Shown here: positions 23,150-30,458 of the stretch, one piece after another | Numbering within the stretch: position 1 is the first letter of the stretch | Layout: each line of letters opens with the position of its first letter | Assembly: GCA_026125445.1 (NCBI GenBank) | Contig: JAHCLE010000020.1 | Coordinates: 1-34,959, forward strand | Length of the DNA: 34,959 nt | Source: Burkholderiales bacterium | GTDB taxonomy: Bacteria; Pseudomonadota; Gammaproteobacteria; Burkholderiales; Usitatibacteraceae | Reading direction: 5' to 3' | Program-made: the position numbers and the translations under genes | Notes under the pieces: generated by a model | Database searches by the model: none | The model's input: the letters and a program-made list of their open reading frames with translations, nothing else | Told to the model about the DNA's origin: nothing

Positions 23150-23316
23150 AACGCCGATGAACGCCGATGACCCGCCGATTGCCGCCAATAAAGCGATGAG
23201 AGAAAGGAGTACCGGAGTCAGGGGCGCAGTCCGCTGGATCGATGGCGACCGCGAATGGGCGACCCAATCTGAATTCATCGGCGGCAATCGGCGGGGTATC
23301 GGCGTTCATCGGCGTT
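23150..23316. repeat. 37-base inverted repeat built of CGCCGAT units
   Basis: Left arm 23150-23186 and right arm 23280-23316 are complementary at 35 of 37 positions and separated by 93 bases. Each arm contains tandem AACGCCGATG units followed by CCCGCCGATTGCCGCC. It occupies the gap between coaBC and dut, where I find no gene. Similar CGCCGAT/CGCAGAT-rich dispersed repeats occur between genes in many proteobacteria, but the mobile element behind them is unclear. Confidence 0.75.
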
Positions 23317-23361
23317 CAGCGCAGTACCCCGCCGGCAGGCGGCAGCAAGGCGAAGCAAGGT

Positions 23362-24588
23362 TCAGGAAGCCTGCTTGATGGGAGTGACGGTGGCGCCGCG
23401 CCTCGCCTCGAGGAGCGCGAGGGCGTGCTCGAGGATGGCGTGCGCGATGCGCGACTTGGGCGCGCGCGCGATGGGGTGCGCGCCGGCGTCGTCGTAGATG
23501 GTGACCTCGTTCTCCTCGCGGCCGATGGTGTGCTGCACGAGGTTGGCGACGATCATCGGGATGTTCTTGCGCTTCCTCTTGGCCTGCGCGTACTCGGCGA
23601 GGTTCTCGCTCTCGGCGGCGAAGCCGACGCAGAAGGGGCCTCCCGGCAACTTCGCCACGTGCGCGAGGATGTCCACCGTGGGCTTGAGCTTGATCTCCAG
23701 GGGCTCGCCCGACTTCTTGATCTTGCGGGAGGACGGCGCCTCGGGCGTGTAGTCGGCCACGGCGGCCACGCTGAAGAAGAGGTCGGCCGAGGCCGCGTGG
23801 GCGTTGACGGCGTTGAGCATCTCCGCCGCGCTGGTCACGTACACGAAGTGGGCGTTGGCGGGCGGGGAGAGCGAAGTCGGGCCGGAGACGAGCGTCACGT
23901 CGGCGCCCTGGGCGGCGGCGGCTTCCGCCAGTGCGTAGCCCATCTTTCCCGAGCTCAGGTTGGTGATGCCGCGCACGGTGTCGATCGCCTCGAAGGTCGG
24001 GCCCGCGGTGACCAGCACCCTGCGGCCCGCCAGGCGCTTGGGCGAGAGGAAGTCGAGGATCGCCTGCAGCAGCTCCTCGGGCTCGAGCAGGCGCCCCATG
24101 CCGACCTCGCCGCAGGCCTGGTCTCCCGAGGCCGGGCCGAGGATCGCGACGCCATCGGTGCGAAGCAGGCCGACGTTGCGCTGCGTGGCGGGGTTGTCCC
24201 ACATCTCGCGGTTCATCGCCGGCGCCACGAGGAGCGGGCAGTTGCGCGCGAGGCAGGTGGTGGACAGCAGGTCGTCGGCGAGGCCGTGCGCGAGCTTGGC
24301 CAGGAAGTCGGCGCTGGCCGGGGCCACCACGATCGCGTCCACGCCGCGCGAGAGCTCGATGTGCGCCATCGCGTTCGCGAAGCTCGCGTCCCACAGGTCG
24401 GTGACGACGGGCCGGCCGGTGAGCGCCTGGAAGGTCGCGGGCGTGACGAATTTCGTTCCCGCCTCGGTCATCGCGACCTGGACTTCCACGTTATTGCGGA
24501 TGAGCGCCCGCGCGAGCTCGGCCACCTTGTAGGCGGCGATGCCCCCCGTGACCCCTAGTAGAACGCGGCGCTTCCGGATTTCTTCCAT
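23362..24588 (-). CDS. coaBC: bifunctional phosphopantothenoylcysteine decarboxylase / phosphopantothenate-cysteine ligase
   Basis: A 408-residue bifunctional coenzyme A enzyme (Dfp). The N-terminal flavin decarboxylase (CoaC) shows LLGVTGGIAAYK, the catalytic His in AHIELSRG, APASADFLAKLAHGLADDLLS, PAMN and the Cys-containing ACGEVGMGRL. The C-terminal ligase (CoaB) shows VLVTAGPTFEAIDTVRGITNLSSGKMG and LKPTVDIL with the conserved lysine. It joins cysteine to phosphopantothenate and then decarboxylates the product. The ATG has no ribosome site; TAGAAT lies 6 bases upstream, so a leaderless message is plausible. It is divergent from radC with only 30 bases between start codons. Confidence 0.97.
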   Translation of the reverse strand: MEEIRKRRVLLGVTGGIAAYKVAELARALIRNNVEVQVAMTEAGTKFVTPATFQALTGRPVVTDLWDASFANAMAHIELSRGVDAIVVAPASADFLAKLAHGLADDLLSTTCLARNCPLLVAPAMNREMWDNPATQRNVGLLRTDGVAILGPASGDQACGEVGMGRLLEPEELLQAILDFLSPKRLAGRRVLVTAGPTFEAIDTVRGITNLSSGKMGYALAEAAAAQGADVTLVSGPTSLSPPANAHFVYVTSAAEMLNAVNAHAASADLFFSVAAVADYTPEAPSSRKIKKSGEPLEIKLKPTVDILAHVAKLPGGPFCVGFAAESENLAEYAQAKRKRKNIPMIVANLVQHTIGREENEVTIYDDAGAHPIARAPKSRIAHAILEHALALLEARRGATVTPIKQAS

Positions 24589-24594
24589 CGGATC

Positions 24595-24600
24595 ATTCTA
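24595..24600 (-). promoter_or_regulatory. -10 box candidate giving a leaderless coaBC mRNA
   Basis: TAGAAT (24600-24595) is followed by exactly 6 bases and then the coaBC ATG, the same spacing as at srkA. On the other strand the same 30-base gap must also hold the radC ribosome site AGGAG. Confidence 0.45.
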
Positions 24601-24618
24601 CTAGGAGAGCCACGCCCC

Positions 24619-25293
24619 ATGTCTTCCACCGCCTGGCCCGCCGCGGGCCGGCCCCGCGCCCGGCTTGCCTCCCAGGGCGCCGAAACCCTCACCGATGTCG
24701 AACTCGTCGCCCTCGTGCTGCGCACGGGGGTGGCGGGCCGGCCGGCCCTCGCGCTTGCGCACGACCTGCTCGATCGCTACGGACGCGTGTCGAGCCTGCT
24801 GGCCGCGCCGGTGCCGGAAATGGCCGGCACCGCCGGCCTGGGGCTCGCGCGCGCGGGCCAGCTCGCCGCCGCGCTCGAGCTCTCCCGGCGGTCGCTTCGC
24901 GAGCAGATGCAGGCCCGGGACAGCCTCGCCTCGCCGGCGGCGGTCCGCGGCTACCTGCGCCTGCGGCTTCAGCACCTGGGGCACGAGGTCTTCTGGGGCG
25001 TGTTCCTCGACGCCCAGAACCGCGTCATCGCCGCCGAGGAGCTCTTCCGGGGCACCCTCACGCAGACCAGCGTCTATCCCCGCGAGGTGGTCAAGCGAGC
25101 GCTCGCTCACAACTCGGCGGGGGTCATCCTGGCCCACAACCATCCCTCGGGTATTGCGGAGCCTTCCCTTCAGGATCAAGCACTTACCCACTCCCTGGCG
25201 GAATCCCTGGCGCTCGTGGACGTGAAGGTGCTCGATCACTTCATCGTGGCGCCGGGGGCTTTCCTTTCCTTTGCCGAGCGCGGCCTGCTCTAG
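24619..25293 (+). CDS. radC: RadC-family (JAMM) protein
   Basis: A 224-residue RadC. A helix-hairpin-helix-like N-terminal part (ETLTDVELVALVLRTG; PVPEMAGTAGLGLARAGQ) is followed by the JAMM metalloprotease-like domain with HNHPSGIAEPSLQD, in which His-x-His and the Asp would bind zinc; an upstream Glu (AEELFRGTLTQTSVYPREVVKRAL) completes the site. Despite the name, a role in DNA repair is disputed and the function is unknown. AGGAG precedes the ATG. It lies divergent from coaBC and upstream of rpmB-rpmG, the usual proteobacterial neighbourhood. It is a normal length, with no sign of damage. Confidence 0.94.
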   Translation: MSSTAWPAAGRPRARLASQGAETLTDVELVALVLRTGVAGRPALALAHDLLDRYGRVSSLLAAPVPEMAGTAGLGLARAGQLAAALELSRRSLREQMQARDSLASPAAVRGYLRLRLQHLGHEVFWGVFLDAQNRVIAAEELFRGTLTQTSVYPREVVKRALAHNSAGVILAHNHPSGIAEPSLQDQALTHSLAESLALVDVKVLDHFIVAPGAFLSFAERGLL

Positions 25294-25317
25294 CCCGAAA
25301 AGGCCAATGGAATCAGG

Positions 25318-25347
25318 TTGTAGAGGCGGCGGGGGCTGGGCTATAAT
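25318..25347 (+). promoter_or_regulatory. sigma70 promoter of rpmB-rpmG
   Basis: TTGTAG (25318-25323), an 18-base spacer and a perfect TATAAT (25342-25347) give a strong promoter starting near 25354, with a leader of about 47 bases before rpmB. Confidence 0.8.
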
Positions 25348-25400
25348 CTCGGGCTTTCCGCCTCCGGCTTTTCCGGGGGCGATGGAATCGGAGAAATCCC

Positions 25401-25637
25401 ATGTCTCGAGTCTGCCAAATCACGGGCAAGGGCCCCATCGTGGGCAACCACGTGTCCCACGCCAACAACAAGACCAAGCGCCGCTACCTGCCCAACTTGC
25501 AGTACCGCAAGCTCTGGGTCGAGAGCGAGAACCGCTACGTGAAGCTGCGGCTCACCAACGCGGGCCTGCGCACGATCGACAAGAAGGGCATCGACGTGGT
25601 GCTCGCCGAGCTGCGCGCGCGCGGCGAAGCGATCTGA
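25401..25637 (+). CDS. rpmB: 50S ribosomal protein L28
   Basis: A 78-residue L28 of the large ribosomal subunit: [20 protein letters not shown], then [13 protein letters not shown] and [17 protein letters not shown]. The single Cys5 remains where zinc-binding versions carry CxxC pairs, so this is the zinc-free form. GGAGAAA is 7 bases from the ATG. It is transcribed with rpmG from a strong promoter. Confidence 0.98.
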   Translation: MSRVCQITGKGPIVGNHVSHANNKTKRRYLPNLQYRKLWVESENRYVKLRLTNAGLRTIDKKGIDVVLAELRARGEAI

Positions 25638-25650
25638 GGGGGCGGCGGAC

Positions 25651-25806
25651 ATGCGCGAGAAGATCAAGCTCGAATCGACGGCCGGCACGGGTCACTTCTA
25701 CACGACGACCAAGAACAAGAAGACGACTCCCGACAAGCTCGAGATCAAGAAGTACGACCCCAAGGCCCGCAAGCACGTGGCCTACAAGGAAACGAAGCTC
25801 AAGTAA
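25651..25806 (+). CDS. rpmG: 50S ribosomal protein L33
   Basis: A 51-residue L33 ([20 protein letters not shown] ... [17 protein letters not shown]), starting 13 bases after rpmB with a GAGGGGG ribosome site. Like L28 here it lacks the CxxC zinc pairs, so it is the zinc-independent version. The operon ends in an intrinsic terminator 26 bases after the stop. Confidence 0.97.
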   Translation: MREKIKLESTAGTGHFYTTTKNKKTTPDKLEIKKYDPKARKHVAYKETKLK

Positions 25807-25831
25807 CCCGCTTCGAAATACCGCGTTCCCG

Positions 25832-25862
25832 AAAACCCCGCCTCGGCGGGGTTTTTGCTTTT
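25832..25862 (+). terminator. intrinsic terminator of rpmB-rpmG
   Basis: AAAACCCCGCC (25832-25842), a 2-base loop and GGCGGGGTTTT (25845-25855) followed by further T residues form a textbook rho-independent terminator. The A tract on the left allows it to serve the convergent SDR gene as well. Confidence 0.92.
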
Positions 25863-25882
25863 CCGGAGGAAGGCCCGGCGGG

Positions 25883-27244
25883 TCAGCGGCTGGCGGCGTC
25901 CTGCGCCATCGCGCGGCTCGCGATCGCCTTCACCAGCGCGTCGAACAGGACCAGGTGCGCGGGGAACATCGCGTACCAGTAGAGGAGTCCCCACACGCCC
26001 GCCGGATGCCAGTAGGCGGTGACGGCGATGCGGCGCTCGCCCGGCGCCACCTCCTCGATCTCGAACTCGAGCACGCCCGCCCCTGGCGCCTTCATGCCGA
26101 AGGCGAGCGTGAGGCGGCGCTCCGGCTCCACGCCGATCACGCGCCAGGAGTCGATCACGTCGCCGACGCGCACCTCCTGCGGGTCCCGGCGGCCGCGGTG
26201 CAGTCCGATGCCGCCCAGGAGCCAGTCGGCGATCTCGCGCAGCGTCCACAGGAAGTTGAACGCGTAGTACCGGTTGTCGCCCCCGATGGCCGAAACGACG
26301 TTCCAGAGGGAGGCGGCGGAGGCCGCCGTCCGCGTCTCGCCCCCGGCGTGCTTCGCGTAATAGGCGTAGTCGGGGCGATAGTCGCGGAACATGAACGCGC
26401 CCTCGGTCCAGCGCGCGGCCACCGCGTGCCGGCGCTCCGCCTCGAGGGCCGCGCGCACCGAGCCCTCGAAGCCCAGGAGCCGGCGCGGGATCAGCGCGCG
26501 GATGGCGGCCGCGTCCGCGATGAAGTCGTGCTTGAGGCCGCCGATGAGGGCCCGCGCGATGTTGGCCGGCACGGCGGTGACGAACTTGAGCCAGTACGCG
26601 GAAAGCTCCGGCGAGAGCACCGGGACCGGGACGATCCACGGCTCGCGGCGGCCGAGGATGCGGCAGATGGCCCGCATCATCGCCTCGTAGGTGAGGGTGT
26701 CGGGGCCGGCGGCGTCGTAGATGCCGCCGGCCATCGCCGGCACGAGCGGCGCCTCCACGAGGTAGTGGACGAGGTCGTCCAGGGCGATCGGGGTCGATCT
26801 TGCGCGCACCCATCGCGGCGTGACCATCACCGGCAGGTGCAGCACCAGGTCGCGCATCACCTCGAAGGCGGCGGACCCCGGCCCCACGACGATTCCCGCG
26901 CGGATCTCCGTGACAGGCACCGGGCCCGCGCGCAGCCGCTCGCCGGTGTCGCGCCGGGACTGGAGGTGCTCGGACTCGGCGCCCGGCGGCAGCAGGCCCC
27001 CGAGGTAGACGATGCGCTTCACGCCCGCCGCGGCGCATGAGCGGGCGAAGTTGCCGGCCGCCTCGAGGTCCAGCCGGCCGAAGTCGCGCCCCGCCGCCAT
27101 CGAGTGCACGAGGTACCAGGCGACGTCGACGCCCTCGACGGCGGCCGGCAGCGTCTCCGGCTTCAGCGCGTCGGCCGCGACGAGCTCGATGCCCCGCCAG
27201 GGACGCGACTCGAGGACCTTGAGATTGCGCGCCGCGGCGCGCAC
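25883..27244 (-). CDS. SDR-type NAD(P)-binding oxidoreductase with DUF2867 domain (N-terminus extends upstream)
   Basis: At least 453 residues of an atypical SDR/NmrA-like epimerase fold fused to a C-terminal DUF2867 domain. Visible parts are VDVAWYLVHSM, IVYLGGLLPPG, the DUF2867 region around VGDVIDSWRVIGVEPERRL, and a hydrophobic C-terminus (WGLLYWYAMFPAHLVLF). 27244 is a GTG, the first canonical start, but the nucleotide-binding loop GASGYIG is encoded in frame upstream at 27304-27284, preceded by GTALVF, so the real protein starts between 27355 and about 27316. No ATG, GTG or TTG exists there after the in-frame stop at 27358. It follows the desaturase gene and may act on lipids; the substrate is unknown. 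Confidence 0.85.
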   Translation of the reverse strand: MRAAARNLKVLESRPWRGIELVAADALKPETLPAAVEGVDVAWYLVHSMAAGRDFGRLDLEAAGNFARSCAAAGVKRIVYLGGLLPPGAESEHLQSRRDTGERLRAGPVPVTEIRAGIVVGPGSAAFEVMRDLVLHLPVMVTPRWVRARSTPIALDDLVHYLVEAPLVPAMAGGIYDAAGPDTLTYEAMMRAICRILGRREPWIVPVPVLSPELSAYWLKFVTAVPANIARALIGGLKHDFIADAAAIRALIPRRLLGFEGSVRAALEAERRHAVAARWTEGAFMFRDYRPDYAYYAKHAGGETRTAASAASLWNVVSAIGGDNRYYAFNFLWTLREIADWLLGGIGLHRGRRDPQEVRVGDVIDSWRVIGVEPERRLTLAFGMKAPGAGVLEFEIEEVAPGERRIAVTAYWHPAGVWGLLYWYAMFPAHLVLFDALVKAIASRAMAQDAASR

Positions 27245-27355
27245 GCGCCAGCCCCGCGCGGCGAGCGCGGGAACGAGGTGCGAGCCGATGTAGCCGCTCG
27301 CCCCGAAGACGAGGGCCGTTCCCCGGCCGGGGGAGGGGGCGCTGGCGATGGCGCG

Positions 27356-28537
27356 CTAGGCCGCGGCGTAACGCCGCAGGCGCTGCGAGAACTCGGCGAG
27401 CGCCTCGATGCCGCTCGCCTCGGCGCGGTCGCACCAGTCGCGAAGCTGCTGCACGAGCTGCTCCGTGGAGAGCGTGGAGCGCTCCCACGTCCGGGCGAGC
27501 TCCTCGCGCATGCGGTAGAGCGTCGCCAGGCGCGGGCTCGACTCGAGCGCGCGCGCGACCGCGTCGCGCTCCGCGGCCGTGCGAATGATGCCGCGGGTGA
27601 TGCACTGGCGCAGGCGCCGCGCGGTGGCGTTGTCGGCGAATAGCTGGCGCTCGCGAAGCCTGGCCACCTCCTCGTTCCACGCGAGCTTCATCGACTTGGC
27701 GTAGCGCGCGAGCACCTCGTAGCGGTTGAGCGCCACGGCCTGCAGCGTCTGCGCGTCCACCACCGACTTGGAGGGGTCGAGCCTCACCTTCGGGGGCAGC
27801 TTCTTCGGGCGCGCGAGGCCGAGGGCGGAGAGGGCCCGGATGTAGGCCCAGCCCAGGTCGAACTCGTACCACTGCACCGAGAACTTGGCCGAGGTCGGGA
27901 AGGCATGGTGGTTGTTGTGCAGCTCCTCGCCGCCGATCCAGGCCGCGACGGGCACGATGTTGGTGCTCGCGTCCTCGGTCTGGAACTTGCGGTAGCCCCA
28001 GTAGTGGCCGATGCCGTTGATGACGCCCGCCGCCCAGAAGGGGATCCAGGCCATCTGGACGCCCCACATGAGGAGGCCCGGGACGACGCCGAAAAGGGCG
28101 GCGTTCGCGAGCAGCATCAGAACGATGCCCTTCTTGTGGTGCGGCGTGTAGATCGTGCGCTCGAGCCAGTCGTCGGGCGTGCCGTGCCCGTAGCGCTGCA
28201 TGGTCTCGGGGTGGTGCGACTCCTTCACGTAGAGGAACACGCCGGCGAAGAGGACGCGGTTGATGCCGTGGACCTGCGGGCTGTGCGGGTCCTCGGCCGT
28301 CTCGCACTTGGCGTGGTGCTTGCGGTGGATCGCCGCCCACTCCTTCGTGATCATCCCCGTGGTGAGCCACAGCCAGAAGCGGAAGAAGTGGCCGACGACC
28401 GGGTGCAGCTCGAGGGCGCGGTGCGCCTGGCAGCGGTGGAGGTAGAGCGTCACGCCCGCGATCGTGATCTGGACCAGGACGAGCAGGACGAGGAGCTTGC
28501 CCCACCAGGAGAGGTCGAGTAGGCCGTTCATCAGCAT
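27356..28537 (-). CDS. membrane fatty-acid desaturase (DesA/DesB-like, delta-9 type)
   Basis: A 393-residue di-iron membrane desaturase that introduces a double bond into acyl chains. The three histidine boxes are present: HRCQAH (34-39), HRKHH (71-75) and ELHNNHH (205-211), among four hydrophobic segments. The C-terminal 140 residues are a soluble helical extension; its last 57 (LATLYRMREELARTW ... LRDWCDRAEASGIEALAEF) look like the helical tail of ISL3-type transposases, although they also occur in Pseudomonas DesB as I recall it. AAAGG precedes the ATG. It lies between mscS upstream and the SDR/DUF2867 gene downstream, all leftward. Membrane-fluidity control is the likely role. Confidence 0.92.
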   Translation of the reverse strand: MLMNGLLDLSWWGKLLVLLVLVQITIAGVTLYLHRCQAHRALELHPVVGHFFRFWLWLTTGMITKEWAAIHRKHHAKCETAEDPHSPQVHGINRVLFAGVFLYVKESHHPETMQRYGHGTPDDWLERTIYTPHHKKGIVLMLLANAALFGVVPGLLMWGVQMAWIPFWAAGVINGIGHYWGYRKFQTEDASTNIVPVAAWIGGEELHNNHHAFPTSAKFSVQWYEFDLGWAYIRALSALGLARPKKLPPKVRLDPSKSVVDAQTLQAVALNRYEVLARYAKSMKLAWNEEVARLRERQLFADNATARRLRQCITRGIIRTAAERDAVARALESSPRLATLYRMREELARTWERSTLSTEQLVQQLRDWCDRAEASGIEALAEFSQRLRRYAAA

Positions 28538-28597
28538 GGAGTCGCGCCTTTCGGGAATGCCCGCTCGGCGGCGGGCTGGATGGATGCCTGGGGGCGC

Positions 28598-28603
28598 ATT
28601 CTA
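28598..28603 (-). promoter_or_regulatory. -10 box candidate for the desaturase gene
   Basis: TAGAAT overlaps the mscS stop codon, 60 bases before the desaturase ATG, in the context GGATAGAATG. It would allow desaturase expression independent of mscS. No clear -35 is visible. Confidence 0.3.
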
Positions 28604-29869
28604 TCCCACGCCGCCCTCCGACCCGACCAGGCGCACCTCGCGCTGCGGGAACGGGATCTCGATGCCCTCGGCGCGGAAGGTCTCGAGGGCCTCCTTGAGG
28701 ATGGCGCCGCGAAGCGCCGCCTGGCCCTGGTCGGGGTCGGCGATCCAGGCGACCAGCTCGATGTCGATGCCGTTGTCGCCCAGGCTCACGATGAAGCAGC
28801 CGGGAGCGGGGTCCGCCAGCACGCGCGGCTGGCGCCGGGCGATGTCCAGCAGGAGGGCGAAGACGCGGTCCACGTCCGAGCCGTAGCCCACCGAGACCTT
28901 CACCTTCACGAGGACCTTGCGGTCCGTGTAGGAGTGGTTGGTCACGGCCTGGGTGATGAGCGTCTCGTTGGGGATGATCGACTCGGTGCCGTCGAGGCTG
29001 CGGATCACGGTGTAGCGCGAGGCGATCTCCTTCACGACCCCGTGCCGCGTGTCGACCGTCACCAGGTCGCCGATGCGCACCGAGCGGTCCAGCAGGATGA
29101 TGTAGCCGCTCACGTAGTTGCTGGCGATCTTCTGCAGCCCGAAGCCCAGGCCCACGCCGAGGGCGCCGCCGAAGACCGAGAGCGCGGTTACGTCGATGCC
29201 CACGATCGGCAGTGCCACGAGGATCGCGAGGAAGAAGGCGACCGCGCGCACGAGCTTCGCGAGCACCACGCGGGTGGAGACCTCGATGCGTTCGGCGGCG
29301 AGGATCTGGCCCTCGATGAGGTTGGCGAGCCACATCGAGACGGCGAGGGCCACGGCCACCGAGGCGAGGCCCTGGGCGACGAGCAGCAGCGAGATGCGCT
29401 GCTTGCCGGCCATGAAGGAGACCGAGTCGAGGGCTTCCCACACCTCGGGCAGGATCCCCGTGACGTGCAGCGCCACGCCCAGCCACATGGCGATGGCGAT
29501 GGTGCGCTCGGAGCCGCGCAGCAGCGCCCCCTCCGGCAGCACCTTGCGCAGCACGTACACCGCGAAGCGGATGACCGCGAAGGCGACGAGGAGCGTGATC
29601 GCCAGGTCGATGAAGGGCGTCGGGATCCACTTGCGCGCGAGGAAGCGCGCGCCCCAGATGATCCCGAGGGCGGCGAGCGGGAAGGCGACGCGGTCGAACC
29701 CGCCCTTGCCGAAGGCCCAGCGGCCCTTCGCGTCCACGCGATTTCGCAGGGCGCCGCCCGCGAGCCAGCCCGCACCCAGGCCGGCGGCCACGATGGCGAC
29801 CTGCGCGAGCCCGCGGCCGGAGCCCGCCTGCGTCATCAGGGCCTCGAGGGTGCTTTCGAGCGGGGTCAT
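28601..29869 (-). CDS. MscS-family mechanosensitive channel
   Basis: A 422-residue MscS channel with about five or six membrane helices. The pore-lining helix is FGGALGVGLGFGLQKIASNYVSG, rich in Gly/Ala as in MscS TM3, followed by the beta domain ILLDRSVRIGDLVTVDTRHGVVKEI, IIPNETLI and a C-terminal alpha/beta domain ending EIPFPQREVRLVG. It releases solutes upon hypo-osmotic shock. There are more helices than E. coli MscS (three), so it belongs with the mid-sized YbdG/YnaI-like or plant MSL-like group. No ribosome site is evident; a TACAAT lies 37 bases upstream. The stop overlaps a possible desaturase -10 box. Confidence 0.93.
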   Translation of the reverse strand: MTPLESTLEALMTQAGSGRGLAQVAIVAAGLGAGWLAGGALRNRVDAKGRWAFGKGGFDRVAFPLAALGIIWGARFLARKWIPTPFIDLAITLLVAFAVIRFAVYVLRKVLPEGALLRGSERTIAIAMWLGVALHVTGILPEVWEALDSVSFMAGKQRISLLLVAQGLASVAVALAVSMWLANLIEGQILAAERIEVSTRVVLAKLVRAVAFFLAILVALPIVGIDVTALSVFGGALGVGLGFGLQKIASNYVSGYIILLDRSVRIGDLVTVDTRHGVVKEIASRYTVIRSLDGTESIIPNETLITQAVTNHSYTDRKVLVKVKVSVGYGSDVDRVFALLLDIARRQPRVLADPAPGCFIVSLGDNGIDIELVAWIADPDQGQAALRGAILKEALETFRAEGIEIPFPQREVRLVGSEGGVG

Positions 29870-29903
29870 GGTCGGGAAACGCGCCGGCGATCGGTAGTGC
29901 GCG

Positions 29904-30458
29904 TCATTGTAACCGCGAGGCGCGCTCGCGATGGCGCTCGAAGTCGCGCGCGAAGCGCCGCGCGACCTCCGGGCTGCCCGAGATCACCACCACGTTCTCC
30001 GCGTTCTTCTCCTGCGCGGACGGGGTGAAGTTGAAGCTGCCGGTGATCACGACCGGCGATGGCGCTTCGGCGTCGACGAGGACCACCTTGTTGTGGAAGG
30101 CGGCGTAGTCCGACGCGAGCCAGACGCGCGCGCCGGCGCGCGCGAGGCCCGCGAGCACCGGGAGCCCGCCCGCCTCGTGCTGCCTCGCGTCGCCCACGAT
30201 CTCGACCGCCACGCCGCGTCGCGCCGCGCGCGCGAGCGCGGCCGCGATGCCTCGGTGCGTGAACAGGTAGGCCTGGACCTGAACGCTGCGCCTTGCCGCG
30301 CCGATGCGCCCGGCGATCACCGCGGCCACGTCGTCGGCGGGCGTGAAGTACGCCTGCACGCGAGCCGCGGCGCCCTGCGCCGCGGAACCCGGCGAGGACT
30401 GCGCCGCCAGGGCCGCGGCGGCCAGGCCGCAGGCGAGCGCGGCGAGCGCGCGCCTCAC
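29904..30458 (-). CDS. exported phospholipase D-like / Nuc-type nuclease
   Basis: A 184-residue single-domain PLD-family protein. A signal peptide (RRALAALACGLAAAALA) is followed by the PLD fold with one HKD motif, His122-Asn-Lys124-x4-Asp129 (FHNKVVLVD), then ITGSFNFTPSAQEKNAEN. Single-HKD proteins dimerise to build one active site; the closest known types are the Nuc endonuclease of plasmid pKM101 and BfiI-like nucleases, so a periplasmic DNase is the best guess, with phospholipase less likely. The start GTG overlaps the rsmB stop in GTGA, so it is translationally coupled to rsmB. An exported nuclease behind an rRNA methylase is an odd pairing. Confidence 0.85.
   Translation of the reverse strand: MRRALAALACGLAAAALAAQSSPGSAAQGAAARVQAYFTPADDVAAVIAGRIGAARRSVQVQAYLFTHRGIAAALARAARRGVAVEIVGDARQHEAGGLPVLAGLARAGARVWLASDYAAFHNKVVLVDAEAPSPVVITGSFNFTPSAQEKNAENVVVISGSPEVARRFARDFERHRERASRLQ
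29906..29911 (-). promoter_or_regulatory. -10 box candidate for mscS
   Basis: TACAAT lies 36 bases before the mscS ATG, overlapping the end of the nuclease gene. The same hexamer occurs before cydA and srkA. No -35 match was identified. Confidence 0.35.

Noticed and set aside
23150-23316. Fragment of an insertion sequence with terminal inverted repeats
   Set aside because: The 93-base interior has no transposase remnant and no flanking target duplication is evident, so only a repeat call is supported.
25782-29630. Long minus-strand frame spanning the SDR, desaturase and MscS genes
   Set aside because: It is an out-of-frame shadow rich in Arg, Gly, Ala and Pro. The three known families lie in other frames of the same strand.
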